Position numbers and translations under genes: made by a program. Positions 8,713-17,193 of a stretch of 64,000 nucleotides of DNA are shown here, one piece after another (positions within the stretch are counted from its first letter, which is position 1; each line of letters begins with the position of its first letter). Location of the stretch: positions 2,542,001 to 2,606,000 of the forward strand of contig NZ_CP081496.1 in the NCBI RefSeq assembly GCF_019774615.1. The letters run 5' to 3'. Source of the stretch: Streptomyces sp. BHT-5-2. Lineage in GTDB: Bacteria > Actinomycetota > Actinomycetes > Streptomycetales > Streptomycetaceae. Below the pieces are notes generated by a model that saw only the letters and a program-made list of their open reading frames with translations, was not told the origin of the DNA and searched no databases.

Positions 8713-9395
8713 ATCCGGCCCGCCATGTCCTTCACCCGGCCGTCCCGGACGACGATCTCCCGGTCGGAGTAGGCGGCGACCCGGGCCTCGTGGGTGACGA
8801 GCACGACGGCCGCGTTGGTGTCCCGGGCGGCGTCGGTCAGCAGGGTCAGCACCCGTTCGCCGTTGAGGGAGTCCAGGGCGCCGGTGGGTTCGTCGGCGAA
8901 GACGACCCGGGGTGTGGTGGCCAGTGCGCGGGCGACCGCGACCCGCTGGCCCTGGCCGCCGGAGATCTCACCGGGCCGCTTGGCCGCGACGTCGTCCACC
9001 TCCAGCCGCGCCAGCCACTCGCGGGCCCGGCGCTCGGCCTCCTTGCGCCTGGTGCCGTTCAGCCGCAGCGGCAGTGCGACGTTCTCCAGGGACGTCAACT
9101 CCGGTACCAGCTGGCCGAATTGGAAGACGAAGCCGAAGTCGGTGCGGCGCAGTGCGCTGCGCCGGGCGTCGCCGAGGTCGGTGAGCGTGTGCGGGCCGTA
9201 GCGGACGGTGCCGGAGTCCGGGCGGACGATCCCGGCGAGGCAGTGCAGCAGCGTCGACTTGCCGGACCCGGAGGGGCCCATGACGGCGACCACCTCGCCG
9301 GGGTGGATCGAGAAGTCCGCGCCGTCCAGGGCGGGCGTGGGCCCGTACGCCTTGCGCAGCCCCTCGGCGGCGAGCAGGGATCCCTCGGGCGTCAT
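8709..9395 (-). CDS. ABC transporter ATP-binding protein, copy 1
   Basis: A 228-residue ATPase of the MacB/LolD class. Walker A is GPSGSGKST, the Q-loop region VFQFGQL, the signature SGGQGQRVAVARAL, Walker B VVFADEPTGALDS and the switch His is in VLVTHEARVA. It energises the FtsX-like permease encoded next. The ATG at 9395 overlaps the padR stop (ATGA), so padR, ATPase and permease form one coupled operon. A 217-bp central block is identical at DNA level to the second ATPase gene. Confidence 0.94.
   Translation of the reverse strand: MTPEGSLLAAEGLRKAYGPTPALDGADFSIHPGEVVAVMGPSGSGKSTLLHCLAGIVRPDSGTVRYGPHTLTDLGDARRSALRRTDFGFVFQFGQLVPELTSLENVALPLRLNGTRRKEAERRAREWLARLEVDDVAAKRPGEISGGQGQRVAVARALATTPRVVFADEPTGALDSLNGERVLTLLTDAARDTNAAVVLVTHEARVAAYSDREIVVRDGRVKDMAGRI
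8926..9142. repeat. 217-bp identical block, copy 1 (pairs with 12644-12860)
   Basis: Base-by-base comparison shows no difference between 8926-9142 and 12644-12860, within otherwise diverged paralogous ATPase genes. The block covers the ABC signature region and the Q-loop side. Confidence 0.9.
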
Positions 9396-9916
9396 GCGCC
9401 GACCGTTTCCGCGAGTTTGTCCAGGCGGGCGGCGGTCAGCTCCAGCCAGCGCAGATCGGCTTCCAGGTGGAACAGCGCGTGGTCGCAGATCAGCTGGTCG
9501 GCGAGGTCCCCGGCGCGCTTGCGCTCGGTCAGGCCGCGCATCAGCCGCAGGTGCTCGGTGCGCTGGGTGTCCAGGAGTTCGGCGGCGTCCCGTTCGGTCA
9601 GCAGGGCCAGTACGACCTTGGTGTAGAGGACCGACTGGAGGTACGGCTCGGGCTTCTCCGGCCGGGCCAGCCACTGGGCGACGTCGGTGATCCCGGCGTC
9701 CGTGATGGCGTACCGCTTGCGCTCCGGGCCCGCGCCGGCCTCCACGCCGTCCACCTCGACCAGGCCGTTCTTCAGCAGCCGGGACATCGTGGAGTAGACC
9801 TGCCCGTAGTGGAGCGGGCGGTCCTGCCCGAAGTGCTCGTCGAAGGCCCGCTTGAGGTCGTAGCCATGGCGGGGGCCGGACTCCAGGAGGCCCAGCAGCG
9901 TATGACCGATTGACAT
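9392..9916 (-). CDS. PadR family transcriptional regulator
   Basis: A 174-residue PadR repressor. The winged helix spans residues 1-80 (LLGLLESGPRHGYDLKRAFDEHF then YSTMSRLLKNGLVEVD), and the C-terminal half is a helical dimerisation/sensor region with LLTERDAAELLDTQR. ATG 9916 has AGGTGG upstream. It is the first gene of the ABC operon, with coupled starts, so it most likely represses its own operon until the exported compound is sensed. A 22-bp site 31 bp upstream of the start recurs upstream of the second ABC operon, which has no regulator of its own. Confidence 0.92.
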   Translation of the reverse strand: MSIGHTLLGLLESGPRHGYDLKRAFDEHFGQDRPLHYGQVYSTMSRLLKNGLVEVDGVEAGAGPERKRYAITDAGITDVAQWLARPEKPEPYLQSVLYTKVVLALLTERDAAELLDTQRTEHLRLMRGLTERKRAGDLADQLICDHALFHLEADLRWLELTAARLDKLAETVGA

Positions 9917-9946
9917 GCCGACCACCTTACTCGGGGGTGTAACGCT

Positions 9947-9968
9947 GGTGTATACGTGCGTTGTATAG
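9947..9968. promoter_or_regulatory. Candidate PadR operator 1
   Basis: GGTGTATAC-N6-TGTATAG. The same 22-bp pattern with the same spacing occurs at 13205-13226. The TGTATA elements are 13 bp apart, and the site overlaps the likely promoter of padR. Confidence 0.6.
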
Positions 9969-10060
9969 CTGCCCGGTGCGCGCGGGGAACGTGCCGGTCG
10001 GCGCGGGTGCGGGGCGGTGGCCGCGGGCTTCTGCCGGCCACCGCCCCGCACCGCGGGCGC

Positions 10061-12430
10061 TCACTCCGTGCGCAGCCCGTCCGGCCGCATCATCCGCCAC
10101 AGCGGCGGCAGGCTGAGCAGCGTCACCACCAGGACCAGGCCGCCCCCGGTGGCGGTCAGCGGCCAGACCACCGACCAGTCGAAGGAGGTCTTGTGGGCCA
10201 TCCTCAGCAGCGCCAGTCCCAGCCCGGCACCGCCGGCGACCGCCAGGGCCAGCCCCAGGGCGACCGGGACGGCGGTCTGCCACAGCACCGACCAGGCCAG
10301 CGTGGCCCGCCGGGTGCCGAAGGCGACCAGGACGGACAGCAGCCGGCGGCGCTCGCGCAGCTGCTCCACCATCGTCACCAGCATGCTGGCGGCGATCAGG
10401 GCGAGGGTTGCGGTGGCGGCGACCAGCAGGCCGGTCCGCAGGCTGGTGAACTGCTTGTCGCGGGCGATGTTCTGGAGCGCGAAGACCTTGGTCCGCGGGT
10501 CGATCCGGGCCGCGGTGTTCCGGACGTGCTCGACGGCGTCCGGGACCTCCGGGTCGATCCTGACCATGGCGCGGGCCATCGGATGGTCCAGCAGCCTCAG
10601 GTCCAGGGCGCCCGGGGTGACCAGCAGGCCGAAGGCCGTCTGCCCGGTGGGGTCGACACGGGACTCGACCGTGCGGGCCGATCGCGGGACGGTCCACAGC
10701 CGCGGGTGCGGCGGCTTGCCGGACCCGTCGTCCGGGGCGAGGTCCACGGTGGCACCGGGACGCGCCGTCTCGGCGATGTAGCCGGCGTCGACCGATCCGC
10801 TGCCGTCCTCGGCGACGAAGACGTCGCCGTCCTTGCAGGGGCCGGTGTGCGCCATCTCGCGCAGGCTGCCGCAGTCGCCGACGGTGACCCGGGTGCTGGG
10901 GCGGAACTGCTCGCCCCGGCGGAGCGGGCCGGGCCGGGAGGCGGACGAGTCGATGGACGCGATGACGCCGCGGACGCCCTCGGTCGCACGGAACTCCTCG
11001 ATCATCTTCCGGATCGTGCCGACCTCGTGCGACGGGAGCATGGTGTGCAGCTGGGCCCGGCTCGCGTCCTGCCCGGTGGCCTTCATGAAGTCGCCCTGGA
11101 TCGCGGCGAAGAACAGCTGGAGTGCGATCGCCCCGGCGACCGCGACGGTGATTCCGCTGACCGCCCGGGCCGCCGCGGCCCCGCTGAGCTGGAGCCGGCG
11201 GACCGCCAGCTGCCAGGGCACCGGCCCGCCCCGGAGGCGCGCCATCGCCGCGTCCACCGCCCAGGGCAGCAGCAGCGCCACCCCCAGCAGGAACAGTGTC
11301 GCGCCGCCCGCGACCAGATAGGGGTTGACCGAGGCGTCCCGTCCGCTGACCGTTCCGTTGAAGAGCATCAGCACCAGCCCCACCGCCGGCAGCGGCAGCC
11401 GCCACCACAGCCGGCGCCGGCGTCCGGCGCCCTCCCGGGCGACCCCCAGCGGCTCGATGCTCACCCGGCGCAGCGCGAAGAGCGTGACACCGATCGCGGC
11501 CAGCGGTACGGCGAGCAGGACCAGCGCCGCCAGACCCGGGACCGGGGTCATGTCGGACGGGAAGACGTTGACGTCCCAGACGGCGACGCCGCCGACGAGC
11601 CGGCGTGCCGCCAGGAACAGCACGGCTCCCACCGCCAGTCCGCACACCGCCCCGAAGAGCGCCTCACCGGCCGCCGTGCGCCGGGTCATCCGGGCGTCGG
11701 CGCCGATCAGCCGCAGCGCGGCCAGCCTTCGGTCCCGGCGCTCGCCGCCGAACCGCACGGCCGTGGCGATGAAGATGGCCACCGGCATCAGCATCACCAC
11801 ACAGCCCACGATCATCAGGACCAGCAGCATCGGGTCCATCGGGTCGCTCTTGGTGCGGGTGCCGAACCCGGCGATGCGCCAGCCCCCGTCGTCCGTGGTC
11901 AGCGTGGCACTGCCGGCGTAGTAGATCAGCTCGCCGGGGCCGATCAGGCCGGCCTGCCCGATCGTTCCCACGTCCTTGAAGTGCAGCCGCTCCCGCAGCA
12001 GTCGGCCCTCCGGCGAGCCGAGCAGGCCGCGCAGCGCGGGGGAGACCACCATCTCGCCGGGTCCCGGCAGGGTGCTCACCCCCGGCGGGGCGGGCGCCCG
12101 GTCGCCGTCGGGCCGCAGCAGCATGCCCCGTACGGGGTCGCCGCGGAAGTCGGTGTCCGCCTGCGCCTCGACCAGCGTCGCCGCCGACCGCGGCGGCGAC
12201 TGCTCGCTCTCCATCGGCTGCCGGGCGTCGCCGCGCTGGGACCGCATCTCCATCATGGTCGGGATCGACGCGGCGCCCAGCAGCAACACCACACCCAGCC
12301 CCACGCCCAGCGCGGTCAGCAGGGTACGGATCCACCCCTCGCGTCCTCCGCCGACCGCGAACCGCACCCCCGTCCAGAGGTCCCGGCCCCAGCCGCGCGG
12401 CCCCGTGATCGTCCTGCTCCCGACGCTCAT
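10061..12430 (-). CDS. ABC transporter permease, FtsX-like, copy 2
   Basis: A 789-residue paralogue of the permease at 6292-8712, with the same order: N-terminal helix (about 40-60), extracytoplasmic domain, FtsX block (about 190-330), middle helices, extracytoplasmic domain and final FtsX block ending SLPPLWRMMRPDGLRTE. Identity with copy 1 is high near the helices and low in the extracytoplasmic domains, so ligand specificity may differ. The start overlaps the ATPase stop (ATGA). Confidence 0.9.
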   Translation of the reverse strand: MSVGSRTITGPRGWGRDLWTGVRFAVGGGREGWIRTLLTALGVGLGVVLLLGAASIPTMMEMRSQRGDARQPMESEQSPPRSAATLVEAQADTDFRGDPVRGMLLRPDGDRAPAPPGVSTLPGPGEMVVSPALRGLLGSPEGRLLRERLHFKDVGTIGQAGLIGPGELIYYAGSATLTTDDGGWRIAGFGTRTKSDPMDPMLLVLMIVGCVVMLMPVAIFIATAVRFGGERRDRRLAALRLIGADARMTRRTAAGEALFGAVCGLAVGAVLFLAARRLVGGVAVWDVNVFPSDMTPVPGLAALVLLAVPLAAIGVTLFALRRVSIEPLGVAREGAGRRRRLWWRLPLPAVGLVLMLFNGTVSGRDASVNPYLVAGGATLFLLGVALLLPWAVDAAMARLRGGPVPWQLAVRRLQLSGAAAARAVSGITVAVAGAIALQLFFAAIQGDFMKATGQDASRAQLHTMLPSHEVGTIRKMIEEFRATEGVRGVIASIDSSASRPGPLRRGEQFRPSTRVTVGDCGSLREMAHTGPCKDGDVFVAEDGSGSVDAGYIAETARPGATVDLAPDDGSGKPPHPRLWTVPRSARTVESRVDPTGQTAFGLLVTPGALDLRLLDHPMARAMVRIDPEVPDAVEHVRNTAARIDPRTKVFALQNIARDKQFTSLRTGLLVAATATLALIAASMLVTMVEQLRERRRLLSVLVAFGTRRATLAWSVLWQTAVPVALGLALAVAGGAGLGLALLRMAHKTSFDWSVVWPLTATGGGLVLVVTLLSLPPLWRMMRPDGLRTE

Positions 12431-13113
12431 GCCGCGCCCGCCGTCTCCCGGGCGATGCCGTCCCGCACCACGACCTCCCGGTCGGCGTACGCGGCCACCC
12501 GCGCCTCGTGCGTCACCAGCACCACGGCCGCGTCGGTGTCCCGGGCGGCGTCGGTCAGCAGTCGCATCACCCGCTCGCCGTTGAGGGAGTCCAGGGCGCC
12601 GGTGGGCTCGTCGGCGAAGACCACCCGCGGCGCGGCGGCCAGCGCGCGGGCGACCGCGACCCGCTGGCCCTGGCCGCCGGAGATCTCACCGGGCCGCTTG
12701 GCCGCGACGTCGTCCACCTCCAGCCGCGCCAGCCACTCGCGGGCCCGGCGCTCGGCCTCCTTGCGCCTGGTGCCGTTCAGCCGCAGCGGCAGTGCGACGT
12801 TCTCCAGGGACGTCAACTCCGGTACCAGCTGGCCGAATTGGAAGACGAAGCCGAAGTCGGAGCGGCGCAGTGCGCTGCACCGCGCGTCGCCGAGGTCGGT
12901 CAGGACGTGCTCCCCGTACCGGACCGTGCCGGAGTTGGGACGGACGATCCCGGCGAGGCAGTGCAGCAGCGTCGACTTGCCGGACCCGGAGGGGCCCATG
13001 ACGGCGACCACCTCGCCGGGACGGATGGCGAAGTCCGCCCCGTCGAGCGCTGGTGTGGGCCCGTACGCCTTGCGCAGCGCACGTGCTTCGAGCAGGAAAC
13101 CGGCCGGGGCCAT
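12427..13113 (-). CDS. ABC transporter ATP-binding protein, copy 2
   Basis: A 228-residue ATPase, the same length as copy 1, with identical Walker A (GPSGSGKST), signature SGGQGQRVAVARAL and Walker B FADEPTGALDS. ATG 13113 was chosen because GGAGG lies 8 bp upstream and it gives the copy-1 length; an in-frame ATG at 13152 is less likely. It is coupled to the permease. The operon has no adjacent padR gene, but a copy of the padR operator lies 92 bp upstream of the start. Confidence 0.93.
   Translation of the reverse strand: MAPAGFLLEARALRKAYGPTPALDGADFAIRPGEVVAVMGPSGSGKSTLLHCLAGIVRPNSGTVRYGEHVLTDLGDARCSALRRSDFGFVFQFGQLVPELTSLENVALPLRLNGTRRKEAERRAREWLARLEVDDVAAKRPGEISGGQGQRVAVARALAAAPRVVFADEPTGALDSLNGERVMRLLTDAARDTDAAVVLVTHEARVAAYADREVVVRDGIARETAGAA
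12644..12860. repeat. 217-bp identical block, copy 2 (pairs with 8926-9142)
   Basis: Identical to 8926-9142; the flanking gene sequence on either side is diverged. Confidence 0.9.
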
Positions 13114-13204
13114 CCACGATCCTCCGGAAGTGCGAACAGGACATGCCGACAACCGGCCGCGCGAACGACAGCGCCGGCCAGGGCATGCGCCGCACTCTAC
13201 ATGA

Positions 13205-13226
13205 GGTGTATACCTAGCGTGTATAG
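13205..13226. promoter_or_regulatory. Candidate PadR operator 2
   Basis: GGTGTATAC-N6-TGTATAG, matching operator 1 in both arms and spacing; only the 6-bp spacer differs. It lies upstream of the second ABC operon. Confidence 0.6.
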
Positions 13227-13277
13227 ATGAAGTCCCGGTGGTCGCCCGCCGCCCGCCGGCTCTGCACCGGCTCTCCG

Positions 13278-13556
13278 TCAGCTCTCCGGCGGCTCCTCCG
13301 GGCGTGCCTTCGGCGGGCGTCCCCGACGGGGCGGTCCGGCCACGCCGCGGGGGAGGCGGCCGGCTTCGGCGAGGGCCTTGCGGAGCAGGAACTCGATCTG
13401 GGCGTTGGTGCTGCGGAGTTCGTCGTTGGCCCAGCGGCTGAGGGCGTCGTGCAGGAGCGGGTCCAGCCGCAGCAGCACCTGCTTGCGCTGCTGCGGCCGG
13501 CGGCCGGGGGGCGGTTCGCGGTCGGCGCCCGGCCCCTGGGGGGTTTCCTGGCTCAC
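13278..13556 (-). CDS. Ribbon-helix-helix type small protein
   Basis: A 92-residue basic protein. The middle part KQVLLRLDPLLHDALSRWANDELRSTNAQIEFLLRKAL has the strand-helix-helix pattern of MetJ/Arc/CopG DNA-binding proteins; both ends are Pro/Arg/Gly-rich and probably disordered. The GTG start at 13556 overlaps the stop of the SPFH gene (GTGA), so it is translationally coupled to it. It may regulate the pair, for which a palindrome at 14591-14606 is a candidate site; this is inference. Confidence 0.8.
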   Translation of the reverse strand: MSQETPQGPGADREPPPGRRPQQRKQVLLRLDPLLHDALSRWANDELRSTNAQIEFLLRKALAEAGRLPRGVAGPPRRGRPPKARPEEPPES

Positions 13557-14503
13557 TGGTAGAGCGAGCCCGTGTTCAGGACGGGCTGGGCGGCGCGGTC
13601 GCCGCACAGCACCACCATCAGATTGCTGACCATGGCGGCCTTGCGCTCCTCGTCCAGTTCGACGATGCCCTGCTCGTTGATCCGCTCCAGGGCCGACTCG
13701 ACCATGCCCACCGCGCCCTCGACGATCTGCTTCCGGGCCGCCACGACCGCACCGGCCTGCTGCCGCTGGAGCATCGCGGAGGCGATCTCCGGGGCGTAGG
13801 CGAGGTGGCTGAAGCGGGTCTCGATGATCTGCACACCGGCGGCCCGGACCCGGGCGGTCAGCTCCACGGCCAGCTTCTCGGTGATCTCCTCGGCGTTGCC
13901 GCGCAGCGAGAGGCCGTCCTCGTCGTGGGCGTCGTAGGGGTACTCGATGGCGATGTGCCGGACGGCCGCCTCGGTCTGGGTGGCGACGAACTCCAGGAAG
14001 TCGTCGACCTCGAAGAGCGCCTGGGCGGTGTCCCGGACCTTCCAGACGACGATCGCGGCCAGCTCGATCGGGTTGCCGTAGGCGTCGTTGACCTTCAGGA
14101 CCGAGGTCTCGTGGTTGCGGACCCGGGTGGAGATCTTGCGGGTCGAGGTGAGCGGGTTGACCCAGCGCAGGCCGTCGGTGCGGACGGTCCCGACGTACCG
14201 CCCGAAGAGCTGGATCACCTGGGCCTCGCCGGGCGCGACCATCTTCACGCCCTTCATGCAGTAGAGCGAGCCCACCAGGAGCAGGATCCCGGCGATCACC
14301 AGCGGGACGGCGACCGCGTTGCGGCCGGCGTCGCCGAGGAAGGCGCCGACGATGATCATGGCGATGCCGAGGGCGACGCCCAGGACGGTCAGCAGCAGCG
14401 CCAGCCCGCCCGGGATGCTGTGCGCACGCCGCTCGCGGACCTGTGGCTCCGGCATCTCCGGGGCGTCCGCGGAGGCGACGGAGGGGGGTGTCGTATCGGT
14501 CAT
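13553..14503 (-). CDS. SPFH/Band 7 domain membrane protein
   Basis: A 316-residue protein with two N-terminal transmembrane helices (about 30-55 and 63-85), followed by a Band 7 domain (about 90-260) with [17 protein letters not shown] and the helical [24 protein letters not shown] region common to prohibitin/stomatin proteins. These scaffold proteins assemble in lipid microdomains. The start ATG 14503 has GGGGA upstream. It is coupled to the ribbon-helix-helix gene and divergent from the penicillin-binding protein gene. Confidence 0.9.
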   Translation of the reverse strand: MTDTTPPSVASADAPEMPEPQVRERRAHSIPGGLALLLTVLGVALGIAMIIVGAFLGDAGRNAVAVPLVIAGILLLVGSLYCMKGVKMVAPGEAQVIQLFGRYVGTVRTDGLRWVNPLTSTRKISTRVRNHETSVLKVNDAYGNPIELAAIVVWKVRDTAQALFEVDDFLEFVATQTEAAVRHIAIEYPYDAHDEDGLSLRGNAEEITEKLAVELTARVRAAGVQIIETRFSHLAYAPEIASAMLQRQQAGAVVAARKQIVEGAVGMVESALERINEQGIVELDEERKAAMVSNLMVVLCGDRAAQPVLNTGSLYQ

Positions 14504-14590
14504 GGGGTCCCCGTTTCTTCGGTGGCGCGTCGGGACGCGCGTGGTGCGGCGCGTGATGTCTGCCGCAGTGCGTGCTTTCGCTGGTCTAGC

Positions 14591-14606
14591 AAAGTGTTAT
14601 CACTTT
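14591..14606. promoter_or_regulatory. Perfect palindrome AAAGTG-TTAT-CACTTT
   Basis: A 16-bp site with perfect 6-bp arms, 88 bp upstream of the SPFH start and 182 bp upstream of the penicillin-binding protein start. It is AT-rich against a GC-rich background, so a regulator site is plausible. Confidence 0.5.
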
Positions 14607-14787
14607 AACGCGCTGGCCTGCTGGGGTCCAGCGGGATGCGGGCAGGTGTCCCAACGGTTGCGTGCCTTCCCCGTGCTGTATGTCACGTAGGGAAAAGCCT
14701 TGATCGATGAGTATTTGTTGTCAGATGCGGTGTTAGCTTCAACAGCTGAGTTATGCCGGGGGCGGAACGACTGGAGTTGCACGAGCG

Positions 14788-17112
14788 ATGGGCCGAGCGA
14801 ACGCGAGGCGGGCGCGGCAGGGCGGCGCCCGCCGGAGCGGAAAGAACGAGAAGAAGTCCGGCATACGCCGCTTCTTCACCTGGAAGAAGATCCTCGGGGC
14901 CGTCCTCGGTGTCTGCCTGCTGGGGATCCTCGGCTTCATCGGCCTCTACCTGTACGTCGGGGTGCCCGAGGGCAACCAGCAGGCCAAGCTCCAGAGCAAC
15001 GTCTTCAAGTACGCGGACGGCTCGGTCATGGCGCGCACCGGCCAGGTCAACCGCGAGACCGTCCCGCTGAGCCGGATACCCAAGGACGTCCAGCACACCT
15101 TCGTCGCCGCCGAGAACAAGACGTTCTACAACGACTCCGGCGTGGACCTGAAGGGCACCCTCCGCGGTGTCATCAACACGCTGAGCGGCAAGGGCAAGCA
15201 GGGTGGCTCGACGATCACCCAGCAGTACGTCAAGAACTACTACCTGAGCCAGGAGCAGACGGTCTCCCGCAAGCTCCAGGAGATCGTCATCTCCCTCAAG
15301 GTGGACCAGAAGTTCTCCAAGGACGACATCCTCGCCGGCTACATCAACACCAGCTTCTACGGCCGCGGCGCCTACGGCATCCAGGCCGCCGCGCAGGCGT
15401 ACTACGGCGTGGACTCCGACAAGCTCACCGTCGCCCAGGGCGCCTACCTCGCCTCGCTGCTCCAGGCGCCCAACCAGTACGACTGGGCCATCGCCTCCGA
15501 CGCCGGCAAGAAGCTCGTCCAGCAGCGCTGGGCCTACACCCTCGACAACATGGTCGAGATGAAGTGGCTGACGCCGCAGCAGCGGGCCCAGCAGAAGTTC
15601 CCGGTGCCCAAGCCGCCCAAGCCGCTGCCCGGCCTGACCGGCCAGGCCAGCTACATCGTCGAGGCGGCCAAGAAGGAGCTGTTCGCCCAGGGCGTCGACG
15701 AGAACGAGTTCGAGGCCGGCGGGTGGACGGTCACCCTCGGCATCGAGAAGAACCGCCAGAAGGAGCTGGAGGCATCGGTCAAGCGGAAGCTCACCGACGA
15801 CCTCAAGGCCGACCGCCCGGTCGACCAGGACGTCCAGCTCGGCGCCACCTCGGTGGACCCGTCGAACGGGCACGTCGTGGCGCTCTACGGCGGCGCGGGC
15901 TACCCCAAGCACTACACCAACAACGCCACCCGCTCCGACTACCAGCCGGCCTCCACCTTCAAGCCGATCATCCTGGCGTCGGCCATGGAGAACCACGCGG
16001 AGACCCGGGGCGGCACACCGATCACCCCCAACGCGATCTACGACGGCCGCAACCGGCGCCCCGTGATCGGCGGCACCAAGCCCTTCGCGCCGCCGAACGA
16101 GGACGAGCACACCTACGGCCGGATCACCGTCCAGACGGCGACCAACAACTCCGTCAACGCGGTCTTCGCGCAGATGGGCGCCGACGTCGGCCTGGACCAG
16201 GTCAAGAAGACCGCGGTCGACCTGGGCATGGACGGCTCCAAGATGGACGTCCAGCCGGCCATGACGCTGGGCACCATGGGCGCCAGCCCGCTCCAGATGG
16301 CCGGCGCCTACGCGACCTTCGACAACCACGGCATCAAGGTCACCCCGACCCTCGTCGTCAAGGCCGTCCATGCCAAGGACGGCAGTGACAAGGAGGTCCC
16401 GCTCAAGAACCCGATCGGCGACCGGGTGCTCTCCCGCACCACCGCCGACACCATCACCTCCGTCCTGACCGGCGTGGTCAACGACGGCACCGCCTCGGAC
16501 GCCGTGAAGAACACCGCCTACCAGGCGGCGGGCAAGACCGGCACCTCCGACGACAACAAGTCGGCCTGGTTCGTGGGCTACACGCCCAAGCTGGTCACCG
16601 CCGTCGGCATGTTCGGCGAGTCGCCCACCGGCGGCAAGCAGGTCACCCTCAAGGGCGCCGGAGGCGGCGGCCGGGTCAACGGCGGCGGCTACCCGGCGAA
16701 GGTCTGGGCCGACTACACCCAGGCCGCGCTCGGCGACAACGCCGGCGCCGAGTTCGACCTGGAGACCGACATGGGCGCCGCGGTACCGCCGCCGCCCACC
16801 TCGACGCCGAGCCGCACCCCGAGCTCCACCCCGTCGACGACCCCGACGCCGACCCACACGCCGTCGGGCCCCCCGACGCCCACCGGCACCCCGACGGACA
16901 GCGGCACCGGCCGTCCGACCGGCCGGCCCACGCCGCCGACCGGCGGCACCGCCGGCGGCCCGCCCAACGGTGGGACCACCGGAAACGGGGGCACCACCGG
17001 CAACGGTGGGACCACCGGCAACGGCGGCACCACCGGCAACGGCGGGACCACCGGCAACCCCGGTGGGAGCGACAGCACCGGCGGCACCCTGCCGAACAAC
17101 TTCGGCGGCTGA
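14788..17112 (+). CDS. Class A penicillin-binding protein (transglycosylase/transpeptidase)
   Basis: A 774-residue bifunctional peptidoglycan synthase. Residues 1-35 are basic and cytoplasmic, followed by one membrane anchor (about 38-60). The GT51 glycosyltransferase domain (about 75-255) has AAENKTFYNDSGVDLKG and GGSTITQQYVKNY. The transpeptidase domain (about 340-660) has SxxK in PASTFKPI, SxN in NNSVNAVF and KTG in GKTGTSDDN. The last 110 residues are Thr/Pro/Gly-rich and include five copies of NGGTTG, a likely wall-spanning tail. ATG 14788 is the only sensible start, though its ribosome site is weak. It is monocistronic, with a terminator convergent with catalase. Confidence 0.95.
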   Translation: MGRANARRARQGGARRSGKNEKKSGIRRFFTWKKILGAVLGVCLLGILGFIGLYLYVGVPEGNQQAKLQSNVFKYADGSVMARTGQVNRETVPLSRIPKDVQHTFVAAENKTFYNDSGVDLKGTLRGVINTLSGKGKQGGSTITQQYVKNYYLSQEQTVSRKLQEIVISLKVDQKFSKDDILAGYINTSFYGRGAYGIQAAAQAYYGVDSDKLTVAQGAYLASLLQAPNQYDWAIASDAGKKLVQQRWAYTLDNMVEMKWLTPQQRAQQKFPVPKPPKPLPGLTGQASYIVEAAKKELFAQGVDENEFEAGGWTVTLGIEKNRQKELEASVKRKLTDDLKADRPVDQDVQLGATSVDPSNGHVVALYGGAGYPKHYTNNATRSDYQPASTFKPIILASAMENHAETRGGTPITPNAIYDGRNRRPVIGGTKPFAPPNEDEHTYGRITVQTATNNSVNAVFAQMGADVGLDQVKKTAVDLGMDGSKMDVQPAMTLGTMGASPLQMAGAYATFDNHGIKVTPTLVVKAVHAKDGSDKEVPLKNPIGDRVLSRTTADTITSVLTGVVNDGTASDAVKNTAYQAAGKTGTSDDNKSAWFVGYTPKLVTAVGMFGESPTGGKQVTLKGAGGGGRVNGGGYPAKVWADYTQAALGDNAGAEFDLETDMGAAVPPPPTSTPSRTPSSTPSTTPTPTHTPSGPPTPTGTPTDSGTGRPTGRPTPPTGGTAGGPPNGGTTGNGGTTGNGGTTGNGGTTGNGGTTGNPGGSDSTGGTLPNNFGG
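16966..17055 (+). repeat. Five 18-bp tandem repeats in the PBP tail
   Basis: Units start AACGG and encode NGGTTG five times; differences between units are mostly third-position changes. Confidence 0.9.
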
Positions 17113-17131
17113 CCCGCCCGGCCACCCGGCA

Positions 17132-17173
17132 GCACCGCGGCCCGCGCCCCCAGGGGGGTGCGGGCCGCAGTGC
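17132..17173. terminator. Bidirectional terminator between PBP and catalase genes
   Basis: A long GC stem (17132-17151 with 17153-17173, one or two mismatches, tiny loop) located between convergent stop codons. Confidence 0.8.
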
Positions 17174-17193
17174 TTCCCGCGGGCGGCGAGGGC

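Noticed and set aside
9956..13204. Very long plus-strand open frame of over 1000 codons
   Set aside because: It is antisense to the second ABC operon, with His/Arg/Gln-rich composition typical of a GC-biased shadow frame and no ribosome site or domain.
14578..14606. DasR site near the SPFH promoter (CTGGTCTAG)
   Set aside because: Only one half resembles the DasR consensus; the other half does not match.
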